A DNA stretch of 64,000 nt from Flavobacteriaceae bacterium UBA5534 (GTDB lineage Bacteria; Bacteroidota; Bacteroidia; Flavobacteriales; Flavobacteriaceae), in assembly GCA_002426015.1 (NCBI GenBank), contig DINS01000023.1:76171-140170 (forward strand), read 5' to 3'. How positions within the stretch are numbered: the stretch's first letter is position 1; the number at the start of each line of letters is the position of its first letter. The notes beneath the pieces are model-generated. The model was not told the origin of the DNA and ran no database searches. It was given only the letters and a program-made list of their open reading frames with translations. The translations under genes and the position numbers were made by a program. Of the stretch, positions 52,334 through 60,694 are shown in pieces.

Positions 52334-52504
52334 GCCTACATTAGTTATTTTTTTTGATAAACTCAACGTTAATTCTTTAAAAAGGGTGAGTTTAAACTGT
52401 AAAATCGAGCCGTCTTTGAGCGGATTTTTGATCAGTTTGTTAGCCCTAAACTTGTTTTTAAGGAGTTTATACCAAAATTCGAAACTGATGTAGGCTTTTT
52501 TTTT
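52334..52504 (+). ncRNA. ssrS: 6S-type RNA (6S-Flavo)
   Basis: A roughly 170-nucleotide structured RNA between zapA and rny. The closing stem pairs 52334-52346 (GCCTACATTAGTT) with 52483-52495 (13 pairs, one G-U), followed by a second stem, 52357-52364 (ATAAACTC) with 52463-52470. A large central bulge lies between the inner stems, as in a transcription bubble mimic, and a nine-T tract (52496-52504) ends the molecule. 6S RNA binds RNA polymerase holoenzyme and dampens housekeeping transcription. The location next to zapA is the same as in E. coli. I assign 6S-Flavo from the secondary structure and position, not from a covariance search. Confidence 0.82.
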
Positions 52505-52524
52505 ATAATTAAACTAAACTAAAC

Positions 52525-54102
52525 ATGGATACGAATACAATTTTAATGATTGTTGGAGGCATAGTATTGGGTGCAATACTAGGATATATTATTGCAAAAA
52601 CATTAGAAAAATCGAATGCATCAAAATTGATTAAAAATGCACATGCAGAAGCAAAATCAATTTTAAAGCAAGCAAATGCAGAAGGTGAATCGATAAAAAA
52701 AGATAAATTACTTCAAGCAAAGGAAAAATTCATTGAGCTTAAGGCAGAACACGAAACCGTTATTTTATCACGAGATAAAAAAATGGCAGAAGCCGAAAAA
52801 CGCACTCGTGACAAGGAATCACAGATATCCAATGAGTTGGCAAAAAATAAAAAGCTATCTCAAGAATTGGAAGACAAGTTGAAAGACTACGATTTTAAAC
52901 TCGAATTTCTTGAAAAGAAAAAAGAGGAAGTTGAAAAAGCTCACAAAAGCCAAATAAAACAACTAGAGGTCATTTCTGCATTGTCGGCAGAAGAGGCAAA
53001 ATCGCAATTGGTGGAGTCGCTTAAAAATGAAGCAAAGGCAGATGCAATGGCTTTTGTGCAAGGAGCCGTTGAGGAAGCAAAACTGACAGCCCAACAAGAA
53101 GCTAAAAAAATCATTATAAACACCATTCAACGTATTGGTACTGAAGAAGCAATAGATAACTGTGTCTCTGTATTTAATATAGAATCAGATGACGTTAAAG
53201 GTCGAATCATTGGTCGTGAAGGTCGAAACATTAGAGCGATTGAAGCAGCAACAGGAGTTGAAATTATTGTAGATGACACACCAGAAGCGATTATTTTATC
53301 TTGTTTTGATTCAGTACGTCGCGAGGTAGCTCGTTTGTCATTGCACAAATTAGTAACCGATGGAAGAATTCATCCAGCAAAAATTGAAGAAGTTGTCGAA
53401 AAAACCAAAAAGCAAATAGAACAGGAAATCATTGAAGTAGGTAAGCGTACTGTCATTGATCTTGGAATTCACGGTTTGCATCCAGAATTGATTAAACTGG
53501 TTGGACGTATGAAATACCGTTCGTCTTATGGACAGAATCTATTGCAACATTCACGTGAAGTCGCCAAGCTTTGTGGTGTGATGGCTGCCGAATTAGGCCT
53601 GAATCCAAAATTAGCAAAACGTGCTGGATTGTTACACGATATAGGAAAAGTGCCAGACTCTGAAGCTGATATGGAAACTCCACACGCTATACTTGGTATG
53701 CAATGGGCAGAAAAATATGGTGAAAAGCCAGAAATATGCAATGCTATTGGTGCTCACCATGACGAAATTGAAATGACAACATTGTTGTCACCTATTATTC
53801 AAGTGTGTGATGCCATTTCTGGCGCAAGACCAGGAGCAAGACGTCAAGTTTTGGATTCTTACATACAACGTTTAAAAGATTTAGAAGATGTTGCTTTTGG
53901 ATTCAATGGTGTCAACAAAGCTTATGCTATCCAAGCTGGACGAGAGTTAAGGGTTATGGTAGAGAGCGAACGTGTTTCAGATGAACAAGCGGCTAATTTA
54001 TCGTTTGAGATTTCACAAAAAATACAAACTGACATGACCTATCCTGGACAGGTAAAAGTGACTGTGATTAGAGAAACTAGGGCAGTTAATATTGCTAAAT
54101 AA
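52525..54102 (+). CDS. rny: Ribonuclease Y
   Basis: A 525-residue membrane-bound endoribonuclease that starts mRNA decay. An N-terminal transmembrane helix (about 5-25, ILMIVGGIVLGAILGYIIA) leads into a long Glu/Lys-rich coiled coil (about 30-200). A KH domain follows (about 210-275: GRIIGREGRNIRAIEAATGVEIIVDDTPEAIILS), and an HD-type phosphohydrolase domain (about 330-430) contains LLQHSREVAKLCGVMAAELG, AGLLHDIGK, and IGAHHDEIE. The length and order match the RNase Y of Bacillus and of Bacteroidota. It follows the 6S RNA by 20 bases. Confidence 0.96.
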   Translation: MDTNTILMIVGGIVLGAILGYIIAKTLEKSNASKLIKNAHAEAKSILKQANAEGESIKKDKLLQAKEKFIELKAEHETVILSRDKKMAEAEKRTRDKESQISNELAKNKKLSQELEDKLKDYDFKLEFLEKKKEEVEKAHKSQIKQLEVISALSAEEAKSQLVESLKNEAKADAMAFVQGAVEEAKLTAQQEAKKIIINTIQRIGTEEAIDNCVSVFNIESDDVKGRIIGREGRNIRAIEAATGVEIIVDDTPEAIILSCFDSVRREVARLSLHKLVTDGRIHPAKIEEVVEKTKKQIEQEIIEVGKRTVIDLGIHGLHPELIKLVGRMKYRSSYGQNLLQHSREVAKLCGVMAAELGLNPKLAKRAGLLHDIGKVPDSEADMETPHAILGMQWAEKYGEKPEICNAIGAHHDEIEMTTLLSPIIQVCDAISGARPGARRQVLDSYIQRLKDLEDVAFGFNGVNKAYAIQAGRELRVMVESERVSDEQAANLSFEISQKIQTDMTYPGQVKVTVIRETRAVNIAK

Positions 54103-54118
54103 TTACAATATATATATG

Positions 54119-54150
54119 AAAACCCATCTGTTTTAATAGATGGGTTTTTT
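54119..54150 (+). terminator. Intrinsic terminator of rny
   Basis: AAAACCCATCT pairs with AGATGGGTTTT, followed by a T-run. Confidence 0.88.
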
Positions 54151-54288
54151 GTTGAGAATTGTTAATGGTTATATATCTACGATTGATTTTTTTTCTTCTT
54201 ACATATGTGTTTATAGACACGAATACACGAAGTTGTTTTTAATTTTCACTTACCAAACCCTGAAGACTGCCAACTGAAAACTGATAAA

Positions 54289-55200
54289 CTACTTCCTAGG
54301 ATGGTATTTATTAAGTACTTCTTTTAAATGTGTTCTATCTACATGCATATAAATTTCAGTGGTAGTAATGCTTTCATGGCCAAGCATCAATTGTATAGCA
54401 CGCAAATCGGCACCATTTTCCAACAAATGCGTAGCAAATGAATGACGAAAGGTATGAGGCGAGATGGTTTTGTTCAGATTGATTTTTTCTGCAAGTCGTT
54501 TAATGATTGTAAAAATCATGGCTCTGGTCAACTGCTTGCCACGATGGTTTAAAAATAAGGTGTCCTTATATTCCTTTTCCACATTGATTTGGGTTCTAAC
54601 CTCTTTAATATATCTATTGATGATTTTTTGTGTAGAATTGCCAATAGGGACAAAACGTTGCTTATCACCTTTACCTGTGACTTTGATGAAGCCTTCTTCA
54701 AAGAATAAATCAGAAATTTTTAAGTTGGTCAGCTCACTCACTCGAAGTCCACAACTGTATAAGGTCTCAAGGATAGTTCGGTCACGTTCACCAATTCTAA
54801 CACCATTATATTCGTAAGTCAATTCAACAGCATTTATAAGCCTATCAATATCTTCAATACTTAAGGTGTCAGGAAGCTTTCTGCCTATTTTGGGTGACTC
54901 TATCAAATCTAAAGGATTGGTGTCTCTATAATCTTCAAAAACCAAATAGCTAAAAAAACTTCTTAAACCCGAAATTAACCTCGACTGCGACCTTGGATTG
55001 AGCGATTTTGACATTTCATATATAAAAGGTTGGATGACATCATTGGAAATATCGATTGGAGATATTTTTAAGTTATTGATTTCTAAATAATTGACCAATT
55101 TCAATACATCAAACTCATAATTATAAATGGAGTTTTTGGAGAGCCCACGTTCAATTTTAAGGAAATGTTTATAATCTTTGAGTGCGTTTTGCCAGTTCAT
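54289..55200 (-). CDS. xerD: Tyrosine recombinase XerD
   Basis: A 303-residue site-specific recombinase that, with XerC, resolves chromosome dimers at dif. The N-terminal SAM-like core-binding domain (about 5-90) starts NWQNALKDYKHFLKIERGLSKNSIYNYEFDV. The catalytic domain has the Arg in LYSCGLRVSELTNL, the Lys in KGDKQRFVPIG, the HTFRHSFATHLL box, LGHESITTTEIYMH with the second His, and the Tyr nucleophile in that last motif. All active-site residues are present. The start is the ATG at 55200 (MNWQNALKD) rather than six codons upstream. There is no mobile-element signature around it, so I read it as the housekeeping enzyme. Confidence 0.93.
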   Translation of the reverse strand: MNWQNALKDYKHFLKIERGLSKNSIYNYEFDVLKLVNYLEINNLKISPIDISNDVIQPFIYEMSKSLNPRSQSRLISGLRSFFSYLVFEDYRDTNPLDLIESPKIGRKLPDTLSIEDIDRLINAVELTYEYNGVRIGERDRTILETLYSCGLRVSELTNLKISDLFFEEGFIKVTGKGDKQRFVPIGNSTQKIINRYIKEVRTQINVEKEYKDTLFLNHRGKQLTRAMIFTIIKRLAEKINLNKTISPHTFRHSFATHLLENGADLRAIQLMLGHESITTTEIYMHVDRTHLKEVLNKYHPRK

Positions 55201-55423
55201 TGGGTTAAAATTAATCAAAATACAACATTAAAACATCGAAAATTACATGCATTTCAACGATTATATGGCTTAAATTGTTAATAACTAAAAAGTATAAAAT
55301 ACTAATAATCAACCATATACATTGATTTGTTAATATTAATGTTAATAAGTTTGCAAAATATTTTTATTATATCAAAAAAATGTCTTTAGTTTGTATCAAT
55401 CAATTTTAAAAACTTATAAAATT

Positions 55424-55993
55424 ATGAAAAAATTAATGTTATTAGCTGCTGTTGCAGTTTTTGGATTAAGTAATGTAAATGCTCAAGAAGTAAAATTCGG
55501 AGTAAAAGCAGGTGTTAACTTTGCTTCTTTAACTGGCGATGATGCTGATGGTCTTGATGGCAAAACTGGTTTCCATGTTGGAGGCGTTGCTGTTATTGGT
55601 ATATCAGAAAAATTCGCAGTACAACCAGAATTAGTGTATTCTTCTCAAGGAGCTAAAGACACTGAAGAAGGTGTGGATGTTGACTATAATTTAGATTATA
55701 TCAATCTTCCTGTACTTGCAAAGTTTACTGTAGCTGAAGGATTTAGCATTGAAGCAGGTCCACAAGTTGGATTTTTAATGTCAGCAAAAGTTAAAGCTGA
55801 AGGTGAGTCTTTTGATATTAAAGATGATCTAAAAGGAATAGATTTCGGTGGAGCAATTGGTCTAGGTTATAAAATGGACAGTGGATTAAATTTTGCTGCT
55901 CGTTATAATTTAGGTTTAGGCAATATTGCTGATTTTGATGGAGGAGATTTAAAAAACAATGTAATCCAACTTTCAGTTGGTTATAACTTTTAA
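55424..55993 (+). CDS. Outer-membrane beta-barrel protein (PorT/OmpW-like), paralogue 1
   Basis: A 189-residue protein with signal peptide MKKLMLLAAVAVFGLSNVNAQ and an eight-strand barrel of the outer-membrane beta-barrel (PF13568-type) class. Strands run KFGVKAGVNFASL, GFHVGGVAVIGISEKFAVQPELVYSSQGA, YINLPVLAKFTVAEGFSIEAGPQVGFLM and GIDFGGAIGLGYKMDSGLNFAARYNLGLGN to a terminal aromatic. The start is ATG 55424 (an open upstream stretch precedes it). It is followed by a second member with the same layout and a nearly identical terminator, so the pair probably arose by tandem duplication. The function is unknown, and the protein is likely abundant. Confidence 0.9.
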   Translation: MKKLMLLAAVAVFGLSNVNAQEVKFGVKAGVNFASLTGDDADGLDGKTGFHVGGVAVIGISEKFAVQPELVYSSQGAKDTEEGVDVDYNLDYINLPVLAKFTVAEGFSIEAGPQVGFLMSAKVKAEGESFDIKDDLKGIDFGGAIGLGYKMDSGLNFAARYNLGLGNIADFDGGDLKNNVIQLSVGYNF

Positions 55994-56016
55994 TCATTAA
56001 GAATAAGTTAAAAAAG

Positions 56017-56043
56017 ACCGAAGCCAAAAGCTTCGGTTTTTTT
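56017..56043 (+). terminator. Intrinsic terminator of paralogue 1
   Basis: ACCGAAGC pairs with GCTTCGGT around CAAAA, followed by a T-run. Nearly identical to the terminator after paralogue 2. Confidence 0.9.
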
Positions 56044-56113
56044 ATGTCTTTTTTTTATGAAAAACGCATAAAAAAATTCTGACATCCATGATTATTTGCA
56101 ATATATTTTGAAC

Positions 56114-56121
56114 TATTTTTG
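56114..56121 (+). promoter_or_regulatory. Bacteroidota -7 element upstream of barrel paralogue 2
   Basis: TATTTTTG lies 38 bases before the ATG. TTTG at 56095 is only 15 bases away. Confidence 0.5.
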
Positions 56122-56159
56122 GCGCTTTAATTTTAACCTATTTTAAACAAATCTATTTT

Positions 56160-56675
56160 ATGAAAAAATTAGTTTTATGTGCTGCGATTGCACTTTTTAC
56201 AACATCAATTATTTCTGCTCAAAACGCAAAGTTTGGTATTGCTGCTGGTTACACTAACATTACAGAACGAGCAAAATTTGAAGAATTAACGGTTTCGTCA
56301 AGTGAATCTGGTTTTTACATTGGAGCTTTAGTTGACATCACTGTTTCAGAAAAATTTCATGTAGAGCCAAAAATGCTTTATGCCAATGCAGCAGAAACAG
56401 GATTCTTGTATATTCCTGTTCTGGCAAAGTATTATGTTGCAGAGAAATTTAATTTACAGGCTGGACCACAGGCAAATTTTATTTTAGATGAAGTTGTAGA
56501 CGGATTTAATTCATTTGGTCTTGATTTGTCTTTTGGGTTGGGTTATGAAATCAATGAACATTTTTTCTTGGATGCTAGATACAGTTTTGAACTAACTAAC
56601 AGATATACCGATAATGATTTTAATGTGTCTGATAAAGTGAATACTTTAAATGTTGGTTTAGGATATAAGTTCTAA
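56160..56675 (+). CDS. Outer-membrane beta-barrel protein, paralogue 2
   Basis: A 171-residue protein with signal peptide (MKKLVLCAAIALFTTSIISAQ) and a small eight-strand barrel, with strands GFYIGALVDITVSEKFHVEPKMLYA, YIPVLAKYYVAEKFNLQAGPQANFIL and GLDLSFGLGYEINEHFFLDARYSFELTN, ending in GLGYKF. It shares its opening, strand order and several motifs (AKFGIAAGYTN, ISEKF/VSEKFHVEP, IPVLAKY) with the gene before it, so it is a paralogue. The signal peptide has a Cys at residue 7 but no lipobox. It has its own -7 element and a terminator. Confidence 0.88.
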   Translation: MKKLVLCAAIALFTTSIISAQNAKFGIAAGYTNITERAKFEELTVSSSESGFYIGALVDITVSEKFHVEPKMLYANAAETGFLYIPVLAKYYVAEKFNLQAGPQANFILDEVVDGFNSFGLDLSFGLGYEINEHFFLDARYSFELTNRYTDNDFNVSDKVNTLNVGLGYKF

Positions 56676-56696
56676 ATCATAAATTCTCATCATATA

Positions 56697-56723
56697 ACCG
56701 AAGCCTAAAACTTCGGTTTTTTT
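56697..56723 (+). terminator. Intrinsic terminator of paralogue 2
   Basis: ACCGAAG pairs with CTTCGGT around CCTAAAA, followed by a T-run. Confidence 0.9.
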
Positions 56724-56750
56724 ATGCCTAAATTTTAATATCTTTACTAC

Positions 56751-57176
56751 ATGAAGAAACTCATCATCATCAATGGTCCAAATCTCAACCTTCTAGGCAC
56801 ACGAGAGCCTGAACTTTATGGAAGTCTGTCGTTTACCGAATTTATGAAAGAACTGAAAGGCAAGTATCCAACTATCTCAATTGAGCATTACCAATCAAAT
56901 GTAGAAGGTGAAATAATCAATAAACTTCAAGAGGTAGGTTTTAACTATGATGGTATTATTTTAAACGCTGCAGCTTACACTCATACATCTGTTGGTATTG
57001 GTGATGCTGTAAAAGCAATCAAAACACCAGTTGTGGAAGTCCACATTTCAAATACATTTTCAAGGGAAAAAATAAGACACCAATCTTACATTTCGCCACA
57101 TACCAAAGGAATTATCATTGGTTTTGGGCTACAGAGTTATGAATTGGCAATTCAGAGCTTTATAAGCCCATCATAA
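56751..57176 (+). CDS. aroQ: 3-dehydroquinate dehydratase, type II
   Basis: A 141-residue dodecameric enzyme that dehydrates 3-dehydroquinate to 3-dehydroshikimate in the shikimate pathway. It has IIINGPNLNLLGTREPELYG with the catalytic Tyr23, the SIEHYQSNVEGEIINKLQE region, ILNAAAYTHTSVGIGDAV with the conserved Asn and His, and VEVHISNTFSREKIRHQSYIS. The length is that of type II enzymes, without a signal peptide. It follows the outer-membrane paralogues but has no functional relation to them. A hairpin terminator follows. Bacterial type II enzymes are feedback-insensitive. Confidence 0.95.
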   Translation: MKKLIIINGPNLNLLGTREPELYGSLSFTEFMKELKGKYPTISIEHYQSNVEGEIINKLQEVGFNYDGIILNAAAYTHTSVGIGDAVKAIKTPVVEVHISNTFSREKIRHQSYISPHTKGIIIGFGLQSYELAIQSFISPS

Positions 57177-57214
57177 GCTTTCTGGAGAAGGTTTTCACCC
57201 TTATAAATAAGAAA

Positions 57215-57245
57215 AATGCGATTCTAAACAGAATCGCATTTTTTT
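57215..57245 (+). terminator. Intrinsic terminator of aroQ
   Basis: AATGCGATTC pairs with GAATCGCATT around TAAACA, then a T-run. Confidence 0.9.
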
Positions 57246-57277
57246 AATCTAGATTTTTAAATTTGAGTAAGAGTTTC

Positions 57278-57307
57278 TTCCTCCCGATACTTCGGAGTGG
57301 GAAGACT
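57278..57307. repeat. Short GC-richer imperfect palindrome
   Basis: CTTCC and GGAAG arms flank CCGA-TACT-TCGG between aroQ and the convergent lpd gene. There is no T-tract. It resembles a dispersed palindromic element. Confidence 0.4.
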
Positions 57308-57317
57308 AGGATGGACT

Positions 57318-58694
57318 CTATAAATGTATCACCTCGCCATAAGCATCAGCAACAGCCTCCATAACTGCTTCACTCATCGTAGGATGTGGATGTACAGCTT
57401 TTAACACTTCATGTCCTGTAGTCTCCAATTTACGTCCTAAAACTGCTTCAGCAATCATATCTGTTACTCCAGCTCCAATCATATGGCAACCAAGCCATTC
57501 GCCATATTTCGCATCAAAAATAACTTTCACAAAGCCATCTTTTGCTCCAGAAGCACTTGCCTTACCAGATGCGGAGAATGGGAATTTACCCACTTTTATA
57601 TCATATCCTTTCTCTTTAGCTTGCTTTTCGGTCAAACCTACACTCGCAATTTCTGGATAGCAATAGGTACAACCAGGTATATTTCCATAATCTAATGCTT
57701 CGACATGTTGGCCAGCAATTTTTTCTACACAAAGGATACCTTCAGCAGATGCTACGTGAGCTAAAGCCTGACCAGGAGTGACATCTCCAATGGCGTAGTA
57801 ACCAGGAATATTGGTTTGATAATAGTCATTCACCAAAATTTTATCTCTATCTACGGCAATCCCAACATCTTCTAAACCGATATTTTCAATGTTAGACTTG
57901 ATACCAACAGCCGAAAGTATAATATCTGCTTCCAAGGTTTCTTCACCTTTTGATGTTTTTACGGTTGCAACAACACCTTTACCAGATGTATCTACTTTTG
58001 TAACTTCTGATGATGTCATTATGTTAATACCACTTTTCTTGAAGGACTTTTCTAATTGTTTAGAAACATCTTCATCTTCAACAGGCACAACGTTAGGTAA
58101 GAATTCAACAATAGTTACTTCAGTTCCCATAGAGTTGTAGAAGTAGGCAAACTCAACACCAATGGCACCAGAGCCAACCACAATCATCTTTTTTGGTTGT
58201 TCTTTCAAACTCATTGCTTCTCTATAACCAATTACTTTTTTACCATCTTGTGGTAAACTTGGCAATTCGCGTGAGCGAGCTCCAGTTGCAATTATAATAT
58301 GATCAGCGCTGTATTCTTTTCCATCAACATCAACTTTTTTTCCAGCTTTAAGTTTTCCAAAACCTTCAATGACATCAATTTTATTCTTTTTCATCAAAAA
58401 CTGAACACCTTTACTCATGCCTTCAGCAACACCACGACTACGTTTTACAACAGCACCAAAATCTTTATCAGCACCTTTTACAGACAAGCCATAATCTTCA
58501 GCATGTTTTAAATAATCAAAAACTTGGGCAGATTTTAATAAAGCTTTTGTTGGTATACAGCCCCAATTAAGACAAACACCTCCTAGACTTTCTTTTTCGA
58601 CAACAGCAGTTTTAAAACCTAATTGTGAAGCTCTAATCGCAGTAACGTAGCCTCCAGGACCACTTCCAAGGACAATAATATCGTATTTACTCAT
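57318..58694 (-). CDS. lpdA: Dihydrolipoyl dehydrogenase (copy 2)
   Basis: A 458-residue FAD enzyme. FAD motif GSGPGGYVTAIRASQLG is at residues 8-24. The redox disulphide lies in GGVCLNWGCIPTKALL (about 37-52). The NAD motif is VGSGAIGVEFA (about 176), the second FAD motif YYAIGDV, and the C-terminal pair is HPHPTMSEA. The Trp in CLNWGC and the shorter length mark it as distinct from the copy at 30271 (CLNVGC). This version resembles E3 enzymes that serve pyruvate or branched-chain 2-oxoacid dehydrogenase complexes, as inference, since no E1 or E2 gene is adjacent. It is a single gene. Confidence 0.95.
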   Translation of the reverse strand: MSKYDIIVLGSGPGGYVTAIRASQLGFKTAVVEKESLGGVCLNWGCIPTKALLKSAQVFDYLKHAEDYGLSVKGADKDFGAVVKRSRGVAEGMSKGVQFLMKKNKIDVIEGFGKLKAGKKVDVDGKEYSADHIIIATGARSRELPSLPQDGKKVIGYREAMSLKEQPKKMIVVGSGAIGVEFAYFYNSMGTEVTIVEFLPNVVPVEDEDVSKQLEKSFKKSGINIMTSSEVTKVDTSGKGVVATVKTSKGEETLEADIILSAVGIKSNIENIGLEDVGIAVDRDKILVNDYYQTNIPGYYAIGDVTPGQALAHVASAEGILCVEKIAGQHVEALDYGNIPGCTYCYPEIASVGLTEKQAKEKGYDIKVGKFPFSASGKASASGAKDGFVKVIFDAKYGEWLGCHMIGAGVTDMIAEAVLGRKLETTGHEVLKAVHPHPTMSEAVMEAVADAYGEVIHL

Positions 58695-59036
58695 TTGATT
58701 TGTTTAATCATTAATAGAAGCTACGAATTTACAAAACCTAAATTTAATAAAGAATTTAGAATCATAAAAAAATCATCTCAAGAAGAAAGACCTTTAATTA
58801 TAAAAGAAGCCTATGCTACATAGTTGTTTTCTCATGAATGACTAATCTGAAATTAATATCACATTAATATATAATATTATCAAAAGAGAAAATGTTTTTT
58901 GTAGGAAGTTTGGCATTATTTACTCTCAAAATTGTGTTTTTATTGAAATAATGAAAAAACAATACTACATATAAAGTCTTGATTATCAGTTTTTTTTGGT
59001 ATCTTAAAGATCTTTACTAACCAACATTATAAAATT
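58695..59036. other. 342-base intergenic region without a gene
   Basis: AT-rich DNA between two divergent genes. I find no ORF, RNA gene or convincing promoter. The TTTTTTGG/TATCTTAAAG stretch near 58990-59010 is only a weak match to the Bacteroidota consensus. Confidence 0.6.
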
Positions 59037-59963
59037 ATGAGAACAAAACTAATTGTTATCATGATGTTTTTTACATGCATCATGTTTCCCCAAAAACAAA
59101 AAAACGGAACAATCTACAAAGAGCATCCAGCTATTACTATGGTTGAAAATATGCAACAGGCTTTTGTTGCTGGAGATACTATTAAGGTTGCAGGGTATTT
59201 AGCAGATGATTTTAAGGCCTTTAATGGCATGAACTCTAATCCAGATGCTAAAGGAACAAATAAGCAACAATTTGTGAGTTCGGTTAAGGGATGGAAAAAC
59301 AATATTGATTATTTCAGCATCTCAAGAACAAAAGGAGCATATCCAGATGCGATAGAGTATGATAATGATTCGGGGTTTTGGGTTCAGACTTGGGATCAAA
59401 TCAAGGGTGTCCATAAGAACACTGGTGTTAAAATTGATATGCCTATGCATAGGTTGTATTTAGTGAATAAGGACAATAAAATTTCTAGAATTGTTACTTA
59501 TGATGATGCTAGTGTTTGGTCAGAAATGAGAGATGCATTTAATCCAAGAAAAAATGGGATTATTTACAATCAGCACGAAAACATAAATACAGTTCGAAAG
59601 ATGGTAGTTGCTCTAGAGCATGGAGATGCAGATAAAGCATTTAGCTATTTTACTGACAATGCAGGTTTTACAAATTTAGATATGCCACAGGGCGAGTCTA
59701 ATACGCTGGCACAAGAAAAGGCAAGTTTCAAAGCAATGTTGAAAGATTGGACAATTGATAGTATTGATGTGGTTGGTTTTCCTGATTATTTGGAGTATGA
59801 ATCACCTAAACTAAAAATAGTGATGTCTTGGTGGGATGCTAGATTGACAAGAAAGTCTGATGGTAAAAAAGTAACTTTACCACTACATTTGGTTCATTAT
59901 ATTAATGATGATGGTAAAATAACTTCTGAAATCGGTTATTACACAATGAGTACTTTAAAATAA
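59037..59963 (+). CDS. Exported tandem NTF2/SnoaL-like protein
   Basis: A 308-residue exported protein. The signal peptide is short (MRTKLIVIMMFFTCIMF). Two related domains follow, about residues 25-170 and 175-305, each with the NTF2-like cone shape. The first has NMQQAFVAGDTIKVAGYLADDFKAFNGM and the second VRKMVVALEHGDADKAFSYFTDNAGFTNLDM. Later strands match too: GFWVQTWDQIKGVHKNTGVKIDMPMHRLYLV and LKIVMSWWDARLTRKSDGKKVTLPLHLVHYI. The internal duplication is clear, but no catalytic residues can be assigned. NTF2-like proteins bind or turn over small hydrophobic molecules. A bidirectional terminator follows. Confidence 0.82.
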   Translation: MRTKLIVIMMFFTCIMFPQKQKNGTIYKEHPAITMVENMQQAFVAGDTIKVAGYLADDFKAFNGMNSNPDAKGTNKQQFVSSVKGWKNNIDYFSISRTKGAYPDAIEYDNDSGFWVQTWDQIKGVHKNTGVKIDMPMHRLYLVNKDNKISRIVTYDDASVWSEMRDAFNPRKNGIIYNQHENINTVRKMVVALEHGDADKAFSYFTDNAGFTNLDMPQGESNTLAQEKASFKAMLKDWTIDSIDVVGFPDYLEYESPKLKIVMSWWDARLTRKSDGKKVTLPLHLVHYINDDGKITSEIGYYTMSTLK

Positions 59964-59978
59964 AGTTTTGAAACCCAC

Positions 59979-60018
59979 AAAGAGGACCTTTAAACAATAT
60001 TGCTTAAAGGTCCTCTTT
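59979..60018. terminator. Bidirectional intrinsic terminator
   Basis: Perfect 15-base arms (59979-59993 and 60004-60018). It lies between the NTF2-like gene and the convergent DUF1572 gene. Confidence 0.9.
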
Positions 60019-60026
60019 ATTTAAAA

Positions 60027-60581
60027 TCAAATGTTATCTGTAAAATGCCTTCTGCCTTTATCTTTACTGAATTTCTCTTCATTATAAGTAGATGAGCCTC
60101 CTTTTGGTATAGACAATGATTTCCAGTCGTTTCCTTTCAGCATTTTTCCAATATAAGCAATTTGGCCAATATGATATGGGTAATGCCCTAATTGCCTAAA
60201 AATAGCTTCTGCAACCGTATGTCCCTCATTGCGTATATATACAATTGTGTCCATATCACTGTCTTGCAAAGGTATAATGGCATTAAACACGCACTGCCAG
60301 CCTTTTTCCCAAGCAGCAATCAACTCGTCCTTTGAAGTGTAACTAGCCTCAAACTCCTGTTCACGTTGTCTCCAAGGCTTTTCGCCATCTTCAATTAAAA
60401 AATTGGTCCAACGGCTTAACATATTCCCAACCATATGTTTCACTATGATAGAGATGCTGTTTGAAACTTGATTAGGTTGATAGTTCATGTCTTCAAAGCT
60501 CAATTGCTCAAAAGTTTTGTCGCCAACAGTTTTATAATAATTAAACTGTTTAATGATGCCAGAAATGTATATGCTTTCCAT
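60027..60581 (-). CDS. DUF1572 family protein (DinB-like fold)
   Basis: A 184-residue DinB-superfamily protein of the DUF1572 type. The metal-ligand histidines fit IIVKHMVGNMLSRW (near residue 48) and REAIFRQLGHYPYHIGQIAYIGKML (near 135-150, GHYPYHIGQ). SYTSKDELIAAWEKGW lies between them. The start is ATG 60581 (MESIYISGII), 16 codons inside the open frame. Function is not established, but a metal-dependent transferase role, such as for bacillithiol or mycothiol, is known for some relatives. It is a second DinB-fold gene in the window (with 37359). Confidence 0.88.
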   Translation of the reverse strand: MESIYISGIIKQFNYYKTVGDKTFEQLSFEDMNYQPNQVSNSISIIVKHMVGNMLSRWTNFLIEDGEKPWRQREQEFEASYTSKDELIAAWEKGWQCVFNAIIPLQDSDMDTIVYIRNEGHTVAEAIFRQLGHYPYHIGQIAYIGKMLKGNDWKSLSIPKGGSSTYNEEKFSKDKGRRHFTDNI

Positions 60582-60694
60582 GTTATAATTATTTAAAAAA
60601 GACACATAAAAGTAGTGATACAAAATCATAAAAACTATGGCAATTCATAGTTAGATTTTATATCACTATTTGATAAATTTAATTAAAAAGGAAG

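Noticed and set aside
54289..55200. Integrase of a mobile element
   Set aside because: XerD is a chromosomal housekeeping recombinase. No att sites, tRNA or phage genes lie around it.
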